A stretch of DNA of 64,000 bases from DASZZZ01 sp036260375 (GTDB lineage: Bacteria; Actinomycetota; CADDZG01; WHSQ01): NCBI GenBank assembly GCA_036260375.1, contig DASZZZ010000044.1, positions 54,259 to 118,258 of the forward strand, read 5' to 3'. Positions within the stretch are counted from its first letter, which is position 1. Each line of letters opens with the position of its first letter. Both the position numbers and the translations under genes were made by a program. This document shows positions 40,988 through 48,787 of this stretch, piece by piece. The notes beneath the pieces were generated by a model that saw nothing but the letters and a program-made list of their open reading frames with translations, made no database searches and was not told where the DNA came from.

Positions 40988-42361
40988 ATGGGACCGACCG
41001 AGGTCGCGCGCACGCGATTGCCGACTGCCTTCGGCGCGTTCGAGCTGCGTGCGTTCAAGACCGCGTCGGGCTTCGTGCACCTCGCGCTCGTCGCGGGCGA
41101 CGTCGGCGACGGGACCCCGGTGCTGACGCGCGTCCACTCGGAGTGCCTGACCGGCGACGCCCTCGGCTCGCTGCGATGTGACTGCGGCGTCCAGTTGGCG
41201 GCCGCGCTCAAGGCGATCGGCGCCGAGGGCCGAGGCGTGCTCGTCTACGTCACCGGCCACGAGGGCCGCGGGATCGGCCTCGTCGACAAGCTGCGCGCGT
41301 ACTTCGAGCAGGACCGCGGCGCCGACACCGTCGACGCGAACCTGCATCTGGGACTACCCGTCGACGGGCGCGACTACGGCGACGCGGCGGACGTGCTCAA
41401 GCAACTCGGCGTCAGGTCGGTCCGGTTGATAACGAACAACCCGCGCAAGGTCAGCGGTCTGCGCGACGCCGGCGTCGAGGTCGAGTCCGTGCGCGGGCTG
41501 GCGGTTGCGGCGAACGGCCACACGGTGCGCTACCTCAGCACCAAGCGCGATCGCCTCGGGCACGGCAACCCGCTCGGCGCGCCCCTCGTGGAGGTGCAGA
41601 GCGCGGCCCCCGACGTCTCGTCGCTGCTGGGCGCGCCGCGGCCACACGACGATCGTCCCTACGTCGTCGTGAAGTACGCGCAGTCGATGGACGGTCGCAT
41701 CGCGACCGCGACTGGCGATTCGCGCTGGATCAGCAGCGAGGAGGAGCGCGCCGTGTCGCACGCGCTGAGGGCGCGCTGCGACGGCATCATGGTCGGCGTG
41801 GGCACCGTGCTCAGCGACGACCCACAGCTGACCGTACGGCTCGTGCCCGGCCCGTCGCCGACGCGCGTCGTCCTCGACTCGACGCTGCGGTCGCCGCCGC
41901 CGAGCCGCGTCTTCGACGGCACGGCGCCGACCGTCGTCGCGACGACCGAGGGCTCCGACGAGCGCCGCCGCGCCGACCTGCGCGCGCGCGACGTCGCGGT
42001 GCGCGTGGTCGACGCCGCGCCCGACGGCGTCGACGTCCGCGCCGCGCTCGCGATGCTGCGCCGCGCGGGCCTGTCGTCGCTGCTCGTCGAGGGCGGCCAG
42101 CGCGTGATCACGTCGCTGCTGCGCGCGCGGTGCGTCGACCGCGTCGTCGTCGCGCTCGCTCCGATCGTGCTCGGCAAGGGCGTCGAGGGCGTCGGCGACC
42201 TCGGGATCGGCCGCGTCGCCGACGGCATCTCGCTGACGAACCGGTCCGTGTCCATCGCGGGCACCGACGTGCTCGTCGCGTGCGACGTCACCGGCAACGG
42301 CGCGTCGACGGCGGCGCCCGGCGACGCGGGCGAGCGCGCCGGAGGCGCCCGCCCCGGCTAG
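40988..42361 (+). CDS. ribA: GTP cyclohydrolase II fused to RibD-type reductase domain
   Basis: 457 residues from ATG 40988. Residues 1-205 are RibA: RVHSECLTGDALGSLRCDCG with the three zinc Cys, VYVTGHEGRGIGLVDKLRAY, DTVDANLHLGLPVDGRDYGD and LITNNPRKVSGLRDAGVEVE. Residues 220-440 are a RibD C-terminal/DHFR-like reductase: PYVVVKYAQSMDGRIATATG, WISSEEERAVSHALRARCDG, IMVGVGTVLSDDPQLTVRLV and LLVEGGQRVITSLL. There is no deaminase domain and no DHBP synthase domain, so this is not the standard RibBA or RibD. It would open GTP and reduce the ribosyl side chain without deamination, as in archaeal-order riboflavin synthesis or a special pathway. Confidence 0.9.
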   Translation: MGPTEVARTRLPTAFGAFELRAFKTASGFVHLALVAGDVGDGTPVLTRVHSECLTGDALGSLRCDCGVQLAAALKAIGAEGRGVLVYVTGHEGRGIGLVDKLRAYFEQDRGADTVDANLHLGLPVDGRDYGDAADVLKQLGVRSVRLITNNPRKVSGLRDAGVEVESVRGLAVAANGHTVRYLSTKRDRLGHGNPLGAPLVEVQSAAPDVSSLLGAPRPHDDRPYVVVKYAQSMDGRIATATGDSRWISSEEERAVSHALRARCDGIMVGVGTVLSDDPQLTVRLVPGPSPTRVVLDSTLRSPPPSRVFDGTAPTVVATTEGSDERRRADLRARDVAVRVVDAAPDGVDVRAALAMLRRAGLSSLLVEGGQRVITSLLRARCVDRVVVALAPIVLGKGVEGVGDLGIGRVADGISLTNRSVSIAGTDVLVACDVTGNGASTAAPGDAGERAGGARPG

Positions 42362-42383
42362 ACGACGCGATGAGGAGCCCGCG

Positions 42384-43256
42384 GTGACGACGGCGGCCCG
42401 CGCCGGCCTGCGCCGCGCCCTCGAGCGCCGCCGCGACGCGCCGGTCGGCACGCCGCTTCGGGATCTCTACGCAGCGCGCTACGCGCGGCCGACGCGCGCC
42501 CGCGCGACGACCTTCTGGGGCGACGAGATGGACGTCGTGCTCCCCGAGCTCGTGTCGTGCGAGATACACCGCTACGGCGTCATCGAGCCCGGGCTGAGCG
42601 CGCTGTTCGTCGACGTCGTGCGCCCGGGGACGGTCGTCTTCGACGCCGGCGCGCACCTCGGCTATTACTCGCTGCTCGCGGCGTCGCTGGGTGCGCGCGT
42701 TCACGCGTTCGAGCCGTCGCGCCAGACGCTGCCGCTGCTGCGCGACAACGCCGCCGGGCGCGTACGCGTCGTGCCGGCGGGCTTGTGGAGCGCCGAGACG
42801 ACGCTGTCGCTGACGGACTTCGGCAGCGGTCACAGCGCGCTCGACACGTTCGTGTCGTCGCGCGACGAGTCGGCCGCGCCGCGCGGCGCGTACGACGCGC
42901 GCGTGACCACGGTCGACGCCTACGTCGCCGCGGCCGGCGACGTCCCCGACGTGGTCAAGGTCGACGCCGAGGGCGCCGAGCTCGAGGTGCTCCGCGGCGC
43001 CGCGTCGACGATGACGACGGCGCGGCCGCTGGTGACGGTCGAGGTCGGCGACACGGGACGGGGGCCGCGCAGCCGCGACGCGCTCGACTTCGCCGCGACG
43101 CTCGGGTACGCGCCGTTCGACGTGACGCCCGACGGCGTGCGCCCGCACCGCGTGCGCGACGAGTACGAGTACGGCAACGTGCTGCTCGCGCCCGAGCCGG
43201 CGGCGTCGGAGCTGCTCGGCCGGCGGACGTCGCCGCGCGCGCCGACGCGCCCGTGA
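42384..43256 (+). CDS. FkbM family methyltransferase
   Basis: 290 residues from GTG 42384, 22 bp after the RibA fusion. The SAM-binding fold is clear: VRPGTVVFDAGAHLGYYSLL (motif I), HAFEPSRQTLPLLRDNA, VVPAGLWSAETTLSLTDFGS, DARVTTVDAYVAAAGDVPD and VVKVDAEGAELEVLRGAAST, the FkbM signature. FkbM proteins O-methylate sugars or polyketide hydroxyls. With two glycosyltransferases and a GTP cyclohydrolase nearby, methylation of a glycosylated pterin or pyrimidine is a reasonable guess, not shown. Confidence 0.85.
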   Translation: MTTAARAGLRRALERRRDAPVGTPLRDLYAARYARPTRARATTFWGDEMDVVLPELVSCEIHRYGVIEPGLSALFVDVVRPGTVVFDAGAHLGYYSLLAASLGARVHAFEPSRQTLPLLRDNAAGRVRVVPAGLWSAETTLSLTDFGSGHSALDTFVSSRDESAAPRGAYDARVTTVDAYVAAAGDVPDVVKVDAEGAELEVLRGAASTMTTARPLVTVEVGDTGRGPRSRDALDFAATLGYAPFDVTPDGVRPHRVRDEYEYGNVLLAPEPAASELLGRRTSPRAPTRP

Positions 43257-43407
43257 CCAGGAAGTGGGCGGCGGCGGCCGTCCGAGAGCACGATGCCCCG
43301 ACCGTACGCGCCGGCATCCGGGGGGTGGACACCGCCGCGGGCATCGTGAGCAAGAGGAACCGCGACGCGCCGCCGCCCACAGCCAACTCTTGCGGCGACG
43401 ACTATAT

Positions 43408-43434
43408 GCTGTAGACCGATGGTCTGCAACGCGG
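43408..43434. repeat. Direct repeat copy 1 with internal dyad, upstream of xre
   Basis: A 27-bp element beginning GCTGTAGACC, with arms AGACC and GGTCT around GAT. It matches copy 2 at 43502-43528 at 24 of 27 positions; the two are 94 bp apart. It lies in the 284-bp gap 43257-43540, which otherwise holds no gene that I can support. TATAGT on the minus strand (43406-43401) abuts it. Confidence 0.6.
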
Positions 43435-43501
43435 CGCACGCCCCGCGGCCCCCGCCGCCGACCACCGCAGCAGTCGCTGCAGCCGCGCTTGCAGAAGATA
43501 G

Positions 43502-43528
43502 GCTGTAGATCGATAGTCTGCGACGCGG
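43502..43528. repeat. Direct repeat copy 2 with internal dyad, just before xre start
   Basis: Begins GCTGTAGATC; same 27-bp element as at 43408-43434 with three changes. It ends 12 bp before the GTG of the Xre gene and probably is the autoregulatory operator; the upstream copy may be a second site. Confidence 0.6.
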
Positions 43529-43540
43529 GACGCTGGGCGG

Positions 43541-43780
43541 GTGCCCCGGAAACCGACGCCCGAACAAGCCTTCGGCCTCGTCATGCGGGAGTGGCGTGAG
43601 CGCTCCGGCCTGTCGCAGGAGGCGCTCGCGTTCGCCTGCGGCCGCCACCGCACGTACGTGAGCCTGCTCGAGCGCGGCCGCAGCTCGCCGTCGCTGCGCA
43701 CGGTCTTCGACGTCGCGCGCGCCCTCGGCGTCCGCCCGTCGGACATGCTCACCGACGTCGAGCGCGCGCTGCGGCGCTAG
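43541..43780 (+). CDS. Xre/Cro-type HTH regulator, 79 residues
   Basis: A single HTH_3 domain: FGLVMREWRERSGLSQEALA, FACGRHRTYVSLLERGRSSP and SLRTVFDVARALGVRPSDML, with short flanks. The size and the RTYVSLLERGRSSPSL form resemble R-M controller proteins and small phage-like repressors, but no restriction or methylase gene is near. Two 27-bp repeats with internal dyads lie upstream and support autoregulation. Convergent with the ArsC-like gene, 16 bp apart. Confidence 0.85.
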   Translation: MPRKPTPEQAFGLVMREWRERSGLSQEALAFACGRHRTYVSLLERGRSSPSLRTVFDVARALGVRPSDMLTDVERALRR

Positions 43781-43796
43781 ACGAGCACCGGCGTCG

Positions 43797-44204
43797 TCAG
43801 CGCGTCTCCGTCAGCTCGGAGACGAGCGCGTCGACGCGCCGCTCGACGACGTCCCGGATCGCGCGCACCTCCTCCAGCGGGCGCCCCGCGGGGTCGTCGA
43901 AGTCCCAGTCCTCGTAGCGCGTGCCCGGATGCACGGGGCACGCGTCCCCGCACCCCATCGTGACGACGACGTCCGCGGCGCGGACCGCGTCGTCCTCGAG
44001 CCGCTTCGGTGTCGCCCCCGCGAGGTCGACGCCGATCTCGGCCATCGCGGCGCGCACGTTGTCGTGGATCGCCTCCGCCGGCGCGGACCCGGCCGAGCGC
44101 ACCCGCACGCGCCCCTTCGCCTTGCGCTCGAGGAGCGCCGCGGCCATCTGCGACCGGCCCGCGTTGTGCACGCACACGAACAGCACCTCGGGGACGTCGG
44201 ACAC
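43797..44204 (-). CDS. arsC: Arsenate reductase/low-molecular-weight phosphatase-like protein
   Basis: 135 residues from GTG 44204. VLFVCVHNAGRSQMAAALLE has the CX5R P-loop (C-V-H-N-A-G-R-S) of thioredoxin-linked ArsC and LMW-PTP, with the ArsC-like N-A-G-R-S. AADVVVTMGCGDACPVHPGT carries further Cys residues that would form the C-C disulfide relay of ArsC (two cysteines four apart), and YEDWDFDDPAGRPLEEVRAI is typical of actinobacterial ArsC. It reduces arsenate to arsenite with thioredoxin or mycothiol. It is only 10 bp after the transporter ATPase gene, with no arsenite pump or ArsR beside it. Confidence 0.88.
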   Translation of the reverse strand: MSDVPEVLFVCVHNAGRSQMAAALLERKAKGRVRVRSAGSAPAEAIHDNVRAAMAEIGVDLAGATPKRLEDDAVRAADVVVTMGCGDACPVHPGTRYEDWDFDDPAGRPLEEVRAIRDVVERRVDALVSELTETR

Positions 44205-44214
44205 GCGGCCCCCT

Positions 44215-44997
44215 CTAGAGGATCTGCGACAGGAAGCGCTTCGTGCGCTCGTGCTGCGGGCTCGAGAAGAACCGGTCCGGCGTCGCCTCCTCTACCAGCA
44301 CCCCGCCGTCGAAGAACAGCACGCGGTCGGCGACCTCGCGGGCGAAACCGATCTCGTGCGACACGCAGATCATCGTCATGCCCGAGCGCGCGAGCTCCTT
44401 CATCGCGTCGAGCACCTCCTTGATCATCTCGGGGTCGAGGGCGGACGTGGGCTCGTCGAACAGCATGATCTTCGGCTGCATCGCGAGCGCGCGGGCGATG
44501 GCGACGCGCTGCTGCTGGCCGCCCGACAGTTGCCCCGGGTACTTGTTGGCCTGCTCGGGGATGCCGACGCGCTCGAGCAGCTGCACCCCGATTTCCTCCG
44601 CCTTGCGCCGCGGCCACCGCCGGACGTTGTGGGGCGCGAGGGTGACGTTCTGCATGACGGTGAGGTGGGGGAACAGGTTGAACGACTGGAACACCATCCC
44701 GACCTCGCTGCGCACGCGCTCGATGTTGCGGATGTCGTCGGTGAGCTCGATCCCGTCGACGACGATGCGCCCCTCGTCGTGCCGCTCGAGCCGGTTGATG
44801 GTGCGTAAGAACGTCGACTTCCCCGAGCCCGAGGGACCCACGATGACGACCACCTCGCCGCGCCGAACCGTCGTCGAGATGCCGTTGAGGGCCTGGAAGT
44901 CCCCGAACCACTTCTTGACGCCGTCGGCGACGATCATGGCACCGTCGTCGCCGCCGCCCTCCACCCGTGTCTCGTCGTGAACCGTCGCCTCCGTCAT
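44215..44997 (-). CDS. aapP: Amino-acid ABC transporter ATP-binding protein
   Basis: 260 residues. Walker A GPSGSGKSTFLRTINRLERH, Q-loop VFQSFNLFPHLTVMQNVTLA, signature LSGGQQQRVAIARALAMQPK, Walker B KIMLFDEPTSALDPEMIKEV and switch His in MICVSHEIGFAREVADRVLF. This is the GlnQ/AapP type of polar amino-acid importers. Last transporter gene of the operon SBP-permease-permease-ATPase, starting 4 bp after the second permease. Couples ATP use to uptake of general L-amino acids. Confidence 0.92.
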   Translation of the reverse strand: MTEATVHDETRVEGGGDDGAMIVADGVKKWFGDFQALNGISTTVRRGEVVVIVGPSGSGKSTFLRTINRLERHDEGRIVVDGIELTDDIRNIERVRSEVGMVFQSFNLFPHLTVMQNVTLAPHNVRRWPRRKAEEIGVQLLERVGIPEQANKYPGQLSGGQQQRVAIARALAMQPKIMLFDEPTSALDPEMIKEVLDAMKELARSGMTMICVSHEIGFAREVADRVLFFDGGVLVEEATPDRFFSSPQHERTKRFLSQIL

Positions 44998-45001
44998 ATG
45001 G

Positions 45002-46264
45002 CTATCGCTCCCCCACTCCGAGCCGGCGCTCCAGGCGCTGGCTCCAGCGCGACATCGAGAACGCGATCACGAAGAAGAGCAGCGCCGCCGGCAGCAGTGC
45101 CTCCTTGTGGTGACCGGAGAACTCGAGGCTCTGCCCGGCGCGCCGGGCCGCCGCGAGCAGGTCGGTGAACTCGATCACCGCGAACAGCGACGTGTCCTTG
45201 AACACCGCGATCATGTGGCTGATCATCGTCGGGATCGTGGCGCGCAACGCCTGCGGCAGCACGATGAGCGCCATCATGCGCGTCGTCGACAGGCCCAGCG
45301 CGCGCGCCGCCTCGTACTGCCCCACGGGCACTCCCTGCAGCCCGCCGCGCACGATCTCTGCGATGTAGACCGCACTGAACAGCGTGATCATGATCATCGC
45401 CTTGATGATGTTGGAGATGTCGAGCTGCGGCGGCAGCAGGAGCTCGAGCCCGTACTGGCCGAACACGAGCCACGCCACGAGCGGCACGCCGCGGAACAGC
45501 TCGATGAACGCGACGCACACGGCGCGCACGGCCGGAAGCGTGCTGCGCCGGCCGAGCGCCAGCAGGAGGCCGATCGGGAACGACACGAAGATGCCGACGG
45601 TCGCGGCGATGATGTTGAGCAGCAGGCCGCCCCAGTGCTGCGGCGGGACGCCGTCGAAGAGGCGCAGGATGCCCACGACGAGCGGAAACGCCAGCAGCCA
45701 TGCGATCCACAGCGGCCGCCGCAGGGCGCGGCCCCCGATCCGCCCGGCGACCGCGCCGAGCGCGACGAACGCGATCGTCGCCGCCGACAGGCCCCACACG
45801 AGCGCGGTGTCGACCGCGTAGAGGAACGCTGCGAGCACGACGACGACGAGGACGGTGCGCGTGACGGCAGCGCGCGCCGTCCAGCGCACCGGACGGCGCG
45901 CGCTGCCCCACGACGCCCCGGACAGGAACGCGACGAACCACAGCGCCGCCCACACGCGCCACAGCTCCTCCTCCGGAAAGCCGCCGACCATGTAGCCGCG
46001 CACGTTCGTGCGGAACACGTCCCACTCGCCCGTGACGAACAGGAACTCGAACATCTGCCACAGCGCGAACGCCGCGAACGCGCCGGCGACGACCGTGATG
46101 AGGCCGTTCCACCAGCTCGAGAAGAGGTTCTGATGCACCCACTCGGCGGGCGACGTGATCGGCGGCGCGGGAGCGCGCTCGATGGGGCTCCCCTCGCCCT
46201 CGGGAAGGCTCGCGAGCTCGATCTCCTCCGGCATGGGCTGCGGCGTGAACGTCCCTCTCACCAT
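45002..46264 (-). CDS. aapM: Amino-acid ABC transporter permease, AapM-like
   Basis: 420 residues. A long N-terminal extension with two or three extra helices (FSSWWNGLITVVAGAFAAFA) precedes the HisM/GlnP core with FPIGLLLALGRRSTLPAVRA, VCVAFIELFRGVPLVAWLVF, VYIAEIVRGGLQGVPVGQYE, AARALGLSTTRMMALIVLPQ and ALRATIPTMISHMIAVFKDT. EAARALG...LPQALR is the EAA loop that contacts the ATPase. Size and extension fit AapM of the AapJQMP general amino-acid system. ATG at 46264, 10 bp after the other permease stop. Confidence 0.9.
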   Translation of the reverse strand: MVRGTFTPQPMPEEIELASLPEGEGSPIERAPAPPITSPAEWVHQNLFSSWWNGLITVVAGAFAAFALWQMFEFLFVTGEWDVFRTNVRGYMVGGFPEEELWRVWAALWFVAFLSGASWGSARRPVRWTARAAVTRTVLVVVVLAAFLYAVDTALVWGLSAATIAFVALGAVAGRIGGRALRRPLWIAWLLAFPLVVGILRLFDGVPPQHWGGLLLNIIAATVGIFVSFPIGLLLALGRRSTLPAVRAVCVAFIELFRGVPLVAWLVFGQYGLELLLPPQLDISNIIKAMIMITLFSAVYIAEIVRGGLQGVPVGQYEAARALGLSTTRMMALIVLPQALRATIPTMISHMIAVFKDTSLFAVIEFTDLLAAARRAGQSLEFSGHHKEALLPAALLFFVIAFSMSRWSQRLERRLGVGER

Positions 46265-46274
46265 CGCGGCCGCC

Positions 46275-47462
46275 TCATCGCCGCGTTCCCCTGCGCACGA
46301 TCAGGTAGTTGAGGCCGTTCATGGCGGCCGAGATGATCAGGCTCAGCAGCAGGTACGCGACCACCATCATCAGGAACACCTGCACGAAGCGGCCGGCCTG
46401 GTTCGTGATCGTCTGCGTGATGTTGATGATCTCGGGGAAGCCGATCGCGAACGCAAGGCTCGTGTTCTTGGTGAGGTTGAGGTACTGGCTGTTGATCGCC
46501 GGGAGCGCGATGCGCATTGCCTGGGGCAGCACGACGAGGCGCAGCTGCTGTCCCGGCCGCAGCCCCAGCGCCTGCGCCGCCTCCTTCTGTCCCTTCGGCA
46601 CCGCCTGGATGCTGCCGCGCACGATCTCGGCGATGAACGCGCCCGTGTAGATGACCAGCCCGAGCAGGATGCCGGCGAACTCGGGGGTCATCTGGAGGCC
46701 GCCCGTGTAGCTCCGCTCTCCCAGCTGGGGAACGTCGATCGTGAACGCGTCGCCGACGACGACGTAGCCGACGAGCGCGACCGCGACCACCGTGCCCATG
46801 GCCCCGAGGACGCGATAGCTGGGGCGTCCCGTGTCCTCGTTGACGCGCGTGCGCCACCGCCACACGAACGCGGCGGCGACGACGCCCGCGGCGACGAACA
46901 GCAACCACGCGCCGATGTCGGCCCCCGCGCGCGGCCACGGGATCGCGCCCCCCCGGTTCGACACGAACGCGATGCCGCCGACGGAGATGCTCTCGCCGAT
47001 CGCCGGGATGGCGAGGATGACGGCGGTGTAGAGGAAGATGATCTGCACGAGCGGCGGGATGTTGCGAACGATCTCGACGTACACGTGCGCGATCTTGCGC
47101 ATGATCCAGTTCGGCGACAGGCGGGCCACGCCCATGACGACGCCGACGACCGTCGCGAGCACGATGCCGCCGATCGCGACGAAGATCGCGTTGACGACGC
47201 CGACCATGAACGCCTTGAGGAAGCTCTGGTTCGGGTTGTACGAGATGCCCTCGCCGATGCCGAAGCCGGCGCGCTGGTCGAGGAAGTCGAACGACAGGTC
47301 GATGCCGAGCTCGCGCATGGCGAACTCCATGTTGAGGTACCCCTCGCGCAGCACGACGAGGACGACGAGGACGAACGCGACCTGACCCGCGAGGCGCAGG
47401 ACGCGCACGTTGCGCCAGAACGGCGGTCGGGTCGTCGTAGCTACGGTCGCCATCGCGCTCAC
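46275..47462 (-). CDS. aapQ: Amino-acid ABC transporter permease, AapQ-like
   Basis: 395 residues from GTG 47462 (ATG 47453 possible). Eight or so helices; the long periplasmic segment and NLPGF-like EGISYNPNQSFLKAFMVGVV are typical of AapQ. The core has VARLSPNWIMRKIAHVYVEI, VRNIPPLVQIIFLYTAVILA, AGAFIAEIVRGSIQAVPKGQ, KEAAQALGLRPGQQLRLVVL with the EAA loop, and LNLTKNTSLAFAIGFPEIIN. It pairs with the next permease to form the transmembrane channel. A 13-bp hairpin separates it from the binding-protein gene. Confidence 0.9.
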   Translation of the reverse strand: MSAMATVATTTRPPFWRNVRVLRLAGQVAFVLVVLVVLREGYLNMEFAMRELGIDLSFDFLDQRAGFGIGEGISYNPNQSFLKAFMVGVVNAIFVAIGGIVLATVVGVVMGVARLSPNWIMRKIAHVYVEIVRNIPPLVQIIFLYTAVILAIPAIGESISVGGIAFVSNRGGAIPWPRAGADIGAWLLFVAAGVVAAAFVWRWRTRVNEDTGRPSYRVLGAMGTVVAVALVGYVVVGDAFTIDVPQLGERSYTGGLQMTPEFAGILLGLVIYTGAFIAEIVRGSIQAVPKGQKEAAQALGLRPGQQLRLVVLPQAMRIALPAINSQYLNLTKNTSLAFAIGFPEIINITQTITNQAGRFVQVFLMMVVAYLLLSLIISAAMNGLNYLIVRRGTRR

Positions 47463-47467
47463 AGGCG

Positions 47468-47498
47468 CGGTGGGGCCTGCGCGAGGCAGGCCCCACCG
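47468..47498 (-). terminator. Intercistronic hairpin between binding-protein and permease genes
   Basis: CGGTGGGGCCTGC (47468-47480) and GCAGGCCCCACCG (47486-47498) form a perfect 13-bp stem with a 5-base loop. Its place inside the operon, right after the binding-protein gene, suggests partial termination or 3'-end protection, giving more binding protein than permease, as known in ABC operons. Confidence 0.7.
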
Positions 47499-47519
47499 AC
47501 GTCGGTCATCGTGCTCGGT

Positions 47520-48650
47520 CTACCGGAACGGCATCGCGTACTGCAGGCCGCCGTCCGTCCACAGGGCGTTGAGCTGACGCTCGAGCTCGAGCGGGCTGTC
47601 CGGACCCAGGTGGCGGTCGAAGATCTCGCCGTAGTTGCCGACCGCGGCGATGACGTCCTGCATGAACGTGTTCTCCAGCGCGAGGCCGTGGTCGATCGCG
47701 CCTCCGCCCTCGTTCGACTCGAACGGCACGCCGAGCAGGTTCGCGACGTTGCCGTTCGGAGGGTTCTCGGCCATCTGCTCGACGTTCTCGCTCGTGACGC
47801 CGAGCTCCTCGGCCAGGATGATGCCGTTGACGACCCAGTTCACCGCGTCGAGCCACTCGCTGTCGCCGTCGAGCACCGCCGGCGCGAGCGGCTCCTTCGA
47901 CATGATCTCGTCGAGGATGACGAGCGACTCGGGGCCGCCCTCGTCCTCCGGCCACGTGCTGCGGATGCCCGCGAGCTGGGAGCGGTCCGACGTCCAGCCG
48001 TCGCAGCGGCCGGAGATGAACGCGTCCTGCAGCTGCGGGTTCTCCTCGAAGCCGATCGGCTTGAAGTCGAGACCGCGCTCCTGGAAGTAGTCGGCGAGGT
48101 TGAGCTCCGTCGTCGTGCCGGTCGTGACGCAGATGTTGGTGCCGTCCATCTCGTCGATGGACGAGAACTCGCCCTCGCGGACCATCATGGCCTGGCCGTC
48201 GTAGAAGTTGACGTGCGCGAACGCGGCCCCCTCCGTGCCGTCCCGGCTGCTGGTCCACGTCGTGTTGCGGACGAGCACGTCGAACTCGCCGTCGCGCAGC
48301 GCGATGAAGCGGTTGTCGGCGTCGATCGGGACGAGCTCGATCGCCTCCGGATCGCCGACCACGGCCGCCGCGAGACCGCGGCAGAAGTCGATGTCGAAGC
48401 CCTCGATCTCGCCGGTGCCGGGGTCGAAGCCGAAGCCGGGAACGGTGTTGTTGACACCGCAGCGCAGCGTGCCGCGGTCTTGGATCTCGTCGATCAGGCT
48501 GCCGCCCTCGTCCTCCTGAGCCGCGGCCTGCTCGCTGTCGCCGCTCCCGCCCTCGTCGGCGGAGTCGCCCCCGGTGTCACGGTCGCACGCGACGGCCACC
48601 AACGACAGGGCCGCAAGCACGATCAGCCACTTGGCAACGGTGCGTTGCAT
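47520..48650 (-). CDS. aapJ: Amino-acid ABC transporter substrate-binding lipoprotein, AapJ-like
   Basis: 376 residues from ATG 48650 behind AAGGGGGG. A lipoprotein signal ends in LSLVAVAC with the lipobox Cys at about residue 22, followed by an acidic linker. The binding fold shows IQDRGTLRCGVNNTVPGFGF, EGFDIDFCRGLAAAVVGDPE, DVLVRNTTWTSSRDGTEGAA, GTNICVTTGTTTELNLADYF and GRCDGWTSDRSQLAGI, all typical of AapJ/BztA. It captures amino acids outside the cell for AapQMP. First gene of the transporter operon; 137 bp separate it from the exported propeller gene. Confidence 0.92.
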   Translation of the reverse strand: MQRTVAKWLIVLAALSLVAVACDRDTGGDSADEGGSGDSEQAAAQEDEGGSLIDEIQDRGTLRCGVNNTVPGFGFDPGTGEIEGFDIDFCRGLAAAVVGDPEAIELVPIDADNRFIALRDGEFDVLVRNTTWTSSRDGTEGAAFAHVNFYDGQAMMVREGEFSSIDEMDGTNICVTTGTTTELNLADYFQERGLDFKPIGFEENPQLQDAFISGRCDGWTSDRSQLAGIRSTWPEDEGGPESLVILDEIMSKEPLAPAVLDGDSEWLDAVNWVVNGIILAEELGVTSENVEQMAENPPNGNVANLLGVPFESNEGGGAIDHGLALENTFMQDVIAAVGNYGEIFDRHLGPDSPLELERQLNALWTDGGLQYAMPFR

Positions 48651-48787
48651 CCGCCCCCCTTCTCGTCTTTCGCCGCCCCCGCTGACGGCTTTTGTTCGCA
48701 GGAGCATACGTCGTCCGGGCGCGCCCGGTCGGGCTCGTTCCGGTCGAGACGACCCACGACGCGCGGCCGCCGCTCGGGCGGGCGGCG

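Noticed and set aside
43541..43780. Xre protein as controller of a restriction-modification system
   Set aside because: No methylase or endonuclease gene is found within the window around it.
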